The notes beneath the pieces were generated by a model. That model was not told the DNA's origin. It ran no database searches and saw only the letters and a program-made list of their open reading frames with translations. A stretch of 64,000 nt of DNA from Telmatactis stephensoni (lineage: Eukaryota; Cnidaria; Anthozoa; Actiniaria; Isophelliidae). The DNA lies in the NCBI GenBank assembly GCA_029948255.1, contig JALIZF010001504.1:300410-364409 (forward strand), read 5' to 3'. Below, one piece after another: positions 59,086 to 64,000 of this stretch; the first letter of the stretch is position 1, and the number at the start of each line of letters is the position of its first letter. The position numbers were made by a program, and so were the translations under genes.

Positions 59086-59873
59086 TCCATAGCCTGTAGA
59101 GTAGCCCTCTTTAGGGGAGGGGGAAGGGAGGGACCCTAACGATGACTGCTATATACATTATTCATTCCATGTTAAGTATTTCAAAGAAAAATTATTGTAC
59201 CCAAAGGAAATCAATGTCATTACATTGCAGGAAGCAAAACAGGTCACTTTCAATTGAAACCAAGGGTGTGACAACAAGAAAGGAGTGTTTTGTGGTTTGG
59301 GTGTGTTTGAACCTCATGATCGCTATGTAATCAATGTACAGCTTACATATAAGCAGGGACCACAAAAGGTAGTGCTGCATTAATAATGCAAGGCTAGAAT
59401 AGGCGAACTACAAATAAGACACACCAGCTCATAGATAAAGAGAAAACAAGCCATGATTGACAGTCATTGATATCATCAATATATACACATCAAACTATGA
59501 GAAAAATCAATCTGCCGATGAATCCAGATGCTAGAAATTATGACATTCTTGTGGTAATTACCTTATCATTTTAAATTTTTACAGCAAAATTTGTCCAATA
59601 AATTAAATATTTTGTCATCAAGTTTCTGATTTTGTGATTCACGGGAAAACCACAAAACTGTAGAAGATTTATGTAAAGATATCAGCACACACTAACCAGC
59701 CAGTTTTATCCAAAACTCCACCTGAATCCAAGATTGTAAATATTTCTCTTGTCCAGCCAAAACCGTTTAAGTACCAAATAGAGTATCATCAAGTTGTTTG
59801 GACACCATTCACTTGGGCTTCCTGTGTTATGGAGTACTACACAGGGTTTCCAATATTTCTCCATTATCATTCT
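59086..59873. other. NDUFAF4 3' flank
   Basis: AT-rich, with no separate exon recognised. Confidence 0.4.
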
Positions 59874-62270
59874 CTATTCAATGAAAGGGACCTTTTCTAG
59901 AGGTTTTGGTAATTCTCTTTTCTGAACAACAGCATATCCACTAAAATACTTCAATAATGACTCTACATCTTGCTCACTTAGTTTATAATGACTGGAAATT
60001 TTCTGTTCAGTCCATTCGGAAGGAGATTTCCGTTGATTTTCAAACAGTTCATTTAATTTTTGGGATGAAATTTTCCCCTTTACTACCTCAGTTGAGAGGA
60101 TATTACCTTGTGAGCTTCTTGCTTGTGGAAGAGGTCTAGTACTGGGTTGACTACTACTTTGAGTATTTACCTAAAGGATACATTAAATAACATATTTAAT
60201 TGGAATTTTTTTGTTCCACCACAGGAAGCCCAACCAAGGAGCAAACAAACCAACTTATGGAATCAGTCATCATCATCATTATCATGATAATCATCACAAT
60301 CATTACCAAAATTGTTGCCACAATTGGTATTTTTAATCCATGCTTAATTAACGTTGGGGTAGAAAACATGGCACAAGTGAGTTCCGTAACACTCAACACA
60401 CCATCTTGGTTACCCTATAGAAACTGCAACATTGTAAAGGGGGTGAGAGGATCCTCCAAGCACATAAAAAAGGTTAGATGCAAAATGAAATGATCAAAAT
60501 GTTATCATGCCAATGGATTGGAAATGATTGTATGTTAATAGGTCTATATGGCCAAGCACTTGGCAAAGTCCATTAGGTTGCAAGTTGTATGTAATGTATG
60601 AAGAACAAGAGAGCGTGTTATATCGGTGGATAAAGATCTGAGCTGAAGGTGAGGATCTTTAGACCTGATAAGATGTGCTCTCGACTTATGAAGCATCTAG
60701 CTGTCAAATATCACATTGGACCAGAATTTTTCAAGTTTGACTATTTTTGGCTTAGAAAATTCAAGTTAAAGTTAATTATGCAAATGAACAAAAAACCTTT
60801 ATCCGATATAAAGATCTACATTACGGTAGTGATTTCCATTGTGTTTTCTAATGAATTATTAATGAGTTTGATAATGCTAGTGTGATGTATCATTGACTAG
60901 CAACCCTTATACCGACATCAACACCAAGCCAATCTCAGTGCTGGAAGTGTAGGTCACACCATTCACACTGGCAACTCTCCCCAAATAGTGGTGTGTTCTT
61001 TAACGTCTCTCCAGTACAAGTCATCATCATCATTATTGAGTATCATCATCATCCTTTGTTACTACTAATTCAAATGTAGTTTCGTGCATAGCATAATAAC
61101 CTACACATATCTACCCCAATGGTATACAAATAAAGATGATGATGATGATGATGATAGCAGCTTTTTCAGTAATACCCAAGAGAGCAATATTACACTTGAA
61201 TAAGATAGCATATATGAAGAAAAGTGGGGGAACCATGATATAATTATATTATATTATAAAATTACTGGGTGTTGTATTGAAATTTACTGAAACTATAAAA
61301 ATTTGCTGAAAAATGTAGGTGGCTAACCAGCGCTAGATCCTCCCTCTGTTTCCTTCCACCAATCATTAAAAGCTACAATTACTTTTATTTCTCAGTTTTT
61401 ATATCCAACTTACCACTGGAGTCTTAACATCAGTGGAATCAACTTTGATGTCTTTTAAAACATTTAGAAACTTGTCATCTTTACTATCCCTCAGTTTGAA
61501 TTCCTCTTGAGTTTCTTTTGGAGAAAGATGAGAGTTGATATGAAGGCAAATGAAAATAATTATGAACAAAAAACTCAATCCTTATAAGGCCCTGATCAAA
61601 AAATCTAGTTTGTATTTGTTTGAATTATTTGTATGAGAGAAAATGTGAAGAAATTCAGGCTAAAAACAAGAAAAACTGTGAAGTTTAGTGCAGTGATTGT
61701 TCAAGAGTCAAAACGTATTCTGCTTGTATTCAATGCTTGCAATTCCATGCAAGAAGCCACAAGTTGATAGCTTAACAACACATGCTAGAGATGTTTAGCT
61801 AGCACTCAATCACTTGTTGTTCATTTGTTTTTCCATTAACTAGGTCGACCAGCTAAATGCATATAAGCTTATTTCTTTGGGGTTCCTGTGGTCTCTGCCA
61901 AAATTTCAGTCACTGCCAAATAAAATTGCAAGTTTTACATTTTGACAGTAATGGATTTTACAGAATAATATTATAAAAGATAATACAAATAATACAGTAT
62001 CGGAGTGGAAGAATGGTTTTCAAGATTTGCTGCAAGAATTAAGCTTATAATTACATTGCTTATGGCACAAGGACGAAACGTGCGCATCAGAAAGTCGTCA
62101 GGAAATTTTAGGATTTTTTACCTACCCAAGCTCATTTTATCAATGGCATGTTTGGAGGAGGGATGTTTGGGTGCACTAACAGGTTTAGATTCAAGGATTT
62201 TATCAACTCGCCGCTGAGTTTCTAGAGGTCTTCGAAGATATCGACCAAAACGAGACAACGAAGACCCCAT
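59874..62270 (-). CDS. NDUFAF4: NDUFAF4 homologue, complex I assembly factor, three exons
   Basis: Exons (minus) 62270-62126, 61514-61414 and 60170-59874 give 180 residues (human 175). The N-terminus MGSSLSRFGRYLRR fits the family, including a likely myristoylated G2. SKPVSAPKHPSS matches the family's P-S-V-A-P-R-H-P-S block. Exon 2 has DSKDDKFLNVLKDIKVDS. Exon 3 has VVKGKISSQKLNELFENQRK, EWTEQKISSHYKLSEQDVE and SLLKYFSGYAV, the conserved C-terminal domain. The start at 62270 is chosen over an upstream in-frame ATG because MG is conserved. Exon 2 has an alternative acceptor three codons further in. NDUFAF4 works with NDUFAF3 in the mitochondrial matrix to assemble the early complex I intermediate. 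Confidence 0.93.
60601..60700. repeat. Diverged copy of the 42.1-kb hairpin, in NDUFAF4 intron 2
   Basis: AAGAACAAGAGAGCGTGTTA, TATCGG, TAAAGATCTGAGC, AGGATCTTTAGA and CTGATAAGATGTGCTCTCG follow the order of the arms at 42092-42189. A further arm TTTATCCGATATAAAGATC lies at about 60798. Confidence 0.55.
61095..61156. mobile_element. Possible LINE/retroposon 3' end with (GAT)n tail
   Basis: CAATGGTATACAAATAAAGA followed by (TGA)n at 61134-61156 is the layout of non-LTR 3' ends. No coding part. Confidence 0.35.
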
Positions 62271-62389
62271 CTTGAATTTTGAACTCTTGGAGGGAAAACC
62301 GCTGTTACACAGGAAGTCCAAGAGTAGAGACAGATTCACATTTATATATATTTTCTACATTTTTACAGGAAGGAAGGCAGGAAAAACGG

Positions 62390-62725
62390 AACGGTGAAAA
62401 AAGAAAAGAAAAGAAAAGGAAAGAAAAGGAAAGGAAAGGAAAGGAAAGAAAAGGAAAGGAAAGAAAAGAAAAGAAAAGAAAAGAAAAAAAAAGAAAAAAA
62501 GAAAAGAAAAGAAAAAGAAAGCACAGGACTGGGAAGGGGAAAAGGGAGGGAAGAAGGGAAGAAAAAGAAAAAAAGAAGGCACGAAGGAAAGAAGGAAGGA
62601 TGGAAAGAAGGCAGCAATGAAGGATGGAAGAAAGGAAAGGGATGGGAGGATGGAAGGAAGGAAATGGAAGGAAGGAAATGGAAGGAAGGAAAGGGAAGAA
62701 GGAAGGAAGGAAGGAAAAGGATAAA
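62390..62725. repeat. Purine microsatellites (AAAAG)n, (GAAGG)n
   Basis: About 335 bases of nearly pure purine, AAAAG and AAAGG units first, then GGAAGGAA. It lies about 120 bases upstream of the NDUFAF4 start codon. The Lys/Arg/Glu and Phe/Ser/Pro frames are artefacts. Confidence 0.96.
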
Positions 62726-62778
62726 TATTCAAACAAATAGCTTTATTTTAATTTCAACTAGACGCACATAGTGCGTTT

Positions 62779-63606
62779 ACTCGTGCCCAAGTGGAAATCA
62801 GTCTGGCATGAGAATAAATATGTTTTAAAGCCAGTTTGGTCACGTTTTGAGTTCGGTACTGAACGGCGGAATATTTGTCTGCTTTGCCGGCAAGCTGATT
62901 TGAACTCATGGAGGTATCGGTCTCGATCCTAAATTTCCAATTAAAAATTAAGGCATTTAGATATGAGCTGCCTTTATGTCTGATATTTATTTAATTTTAT
63001 AGCTGCTAGGGTAACAGCGGTTCACATGTTGACAGATGCCTGTACGGCATGACTTGCAGACTCATTGTAGCGTCACGAAAGCACACCGTCCTGTTGCTTT
63101 GTAATAGTTGACTTTCTAAAAGCATTTATTTTAGTTTGTACGCCAAAAAATTTCAGCCATACCATTTAATTACAGAGAACATTGAAATACATAATGTTTT
63201 TAATCGTTCCTTTTATCCTTAAAACGTGTAGTCAATGATAAGAAATTCTCGAAATTCACAAATTTCACCTCAGCCAGACAAGCTGTCGCTTGAGTCAAAA
63301 TATATTGGAAATTAAATCAAATCAAAAAACAGCTTAAAATGCTTCAAAACCAGAAAAAAAGCATACAAAAAAGGAAAAGATAATATTTACTACATAGTAA
63401 GGCGAAAAAAAAAAAAATTTATTCCATGAGGATTCGAACCCGGACCCGTCCATCTCCATGTGCTTTATACGCACGCTGCTCTAAATGATTGCCTGGGGTG
63501 CCTGTGGTTTGCCTCGTTTTCATGGCACATTCTCGACGACGACGAAAGATAGACTTATAGAAAAGGTAAACCTAGACTCGTGCCGGCCTACGGCCTGGGC
63601 ACGAGT
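62779..63606. mobile_element. Possible element bounded by ACTCGTGCCC repeats
   Basis: ACTCGTGCCC at 62779 and GGGCACGAGT at 63597 are inverted, and CGTGCCGGCCTACGGCCTGG forms a subterminal hairpin on the right. A tRNA-like block lies inside at 63420-63490. Boundaries and class uncertain. Confidence 0.35.
63408..63500 (-). mobile_element. tRNA-like fragment with Pol III-type terminator
   Basis: On the minus strand GGGTTCGAATCC is a perfect B box. It is preceded by GTGCGTATAAAGCAC, which could fold as an anticodon arm with a GTATAAA loop, and is followed within 20 bases by a run of 13 T. The A box and acceptor stem are not convincing, so this is a tRNA pseudogene or SINE head rather than a working tRNA gene. 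Confidence 0.45.
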
Positions 63607-64000
63607 AATGAAAATTACAATTCATAATTACATTATGAAAACTCATTAAAATGATTTCATTGTTGAATTTTTTCAGTGAAAACAATCACTAATAATCAAT
63701 CTACTTTGAATTAACTTATTTTTGCTATTAGTGCAATGTCAAAACCTTTAAATAAATGAATGATTAAATAAAAACTACCGCAAAAACAATAAAGAAATAA
63801 AAATTAAAATAATGAACTGGGAACTAAAGCAGCTTGAGTAATTTTAAAGAAATAAAAAAAAAGGGAAAAATGTATGAGAAAAGTAAATATAACAATGACA
63901 AAAAAAAAATATTAAAATGACGAAAAGTAAATATACACAATGAAAAAAGATGCATAATTATTTAATGAAAAACCTTAAATAAATTATCCACATTTAAAAA
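63607..64000. other. A-rich gene-free end of window
   Basis: AT-rich with AAATAAA-type runs and no supported feature. Confidence 0.4.

Noticed and set aside
58701..59099. [14 protein letters not shown] proteins
   Set aside because: Translation of (CATC)n.
62305..62771. Phe/Ser/Pro and Lys/Arg/Glu-rich proteins
   Set aside because: Translation of purine microsatellites upstream of NDUFAF4.
63408..63500. Functional tRNA gene
   Set aside because: The B box and T run are good, but the A box, acceptor stem and T-stem pairing are not.

Overview
The window is animal nuclear DNA, AT-rich and intron-containing, and most likely anthozoan (coral or sea-anemone like). The evidence is spliced genes whose exons align with animal proteins (Misato, TRIAP1, Pitchfork, LATS, NDUFAF4), a single-coding-exon class A GPCR, a cGAS/Mab-21-like protein, CR1/L2-like LINE tails, tRNA-derived SINEs, and very many foldback elements and microsatellites. 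The species cannot be fixed from sequence alone.

Layout. 1-11.3 kb holds no recognisable host gene: palindromes, tandem duplications, simple repeats and foldback elements, with one LINE tail at 2.6 kb. 11.5-12.6 kb is a GPCR (+). Just downstream, a 17-bp minisatellite is split by a nearly intact LINE (12.7-15.6 kb). 18.7-20.1 kb is a cGAS-like/Mab-21 protein (-) with all three acidic catalytic positions. 20.7-21.25 kb carries a cysteine-rich tetraspan-like coding exon (-). 24.4-28.0 kb is MSTO1 (-, three exons), head to head with TRIAP1 (+, 28.3-30.1 kb, two exons) across 349 bp. 32.3-33.2 kb is a 318-residue protein I do not recognise (+). 34.2-37.8 kb is the ciliary gene Pitchfork/CIMAP3 (-, nine exons). 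38-47 kb is repeat-rich with no gene recognised. 47.0-52.0 kb is the Hippo kinase LATS (+, three coding exons), with an apparent one-base deletion inside the kinase domain. 53-59 kb is repeats. 59.9-62.3 kb is the complex I assembly factor NDUFAF4 (-, three exons). The rest is repeats.

The host genes do not form an operon. Three encode mitochondrial proteins (MSTO1, TRIAP1, NDUFAF4) and one is ciliary (PIFO). MSTO1 and TRIAP1 probably share a bidirectional promoter.

The most unusual signal is a foldback family bounded by poly-G and poly-C. It has seven copies here, five of them with direct repeats of differing length (8, 9, 10, 11 and 16 bp) at both ends and about five internal TTTTAGGG-type motifs. 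Fixed-length target duplication by a classical cut-and-paste transposase does not explain this. Other points to check are the LATS frameshift, the possibly active cGAS-like enzyme, the extra CxxC block in Pitchfork, and a 61-bp satellite shared by introns of two different genes.
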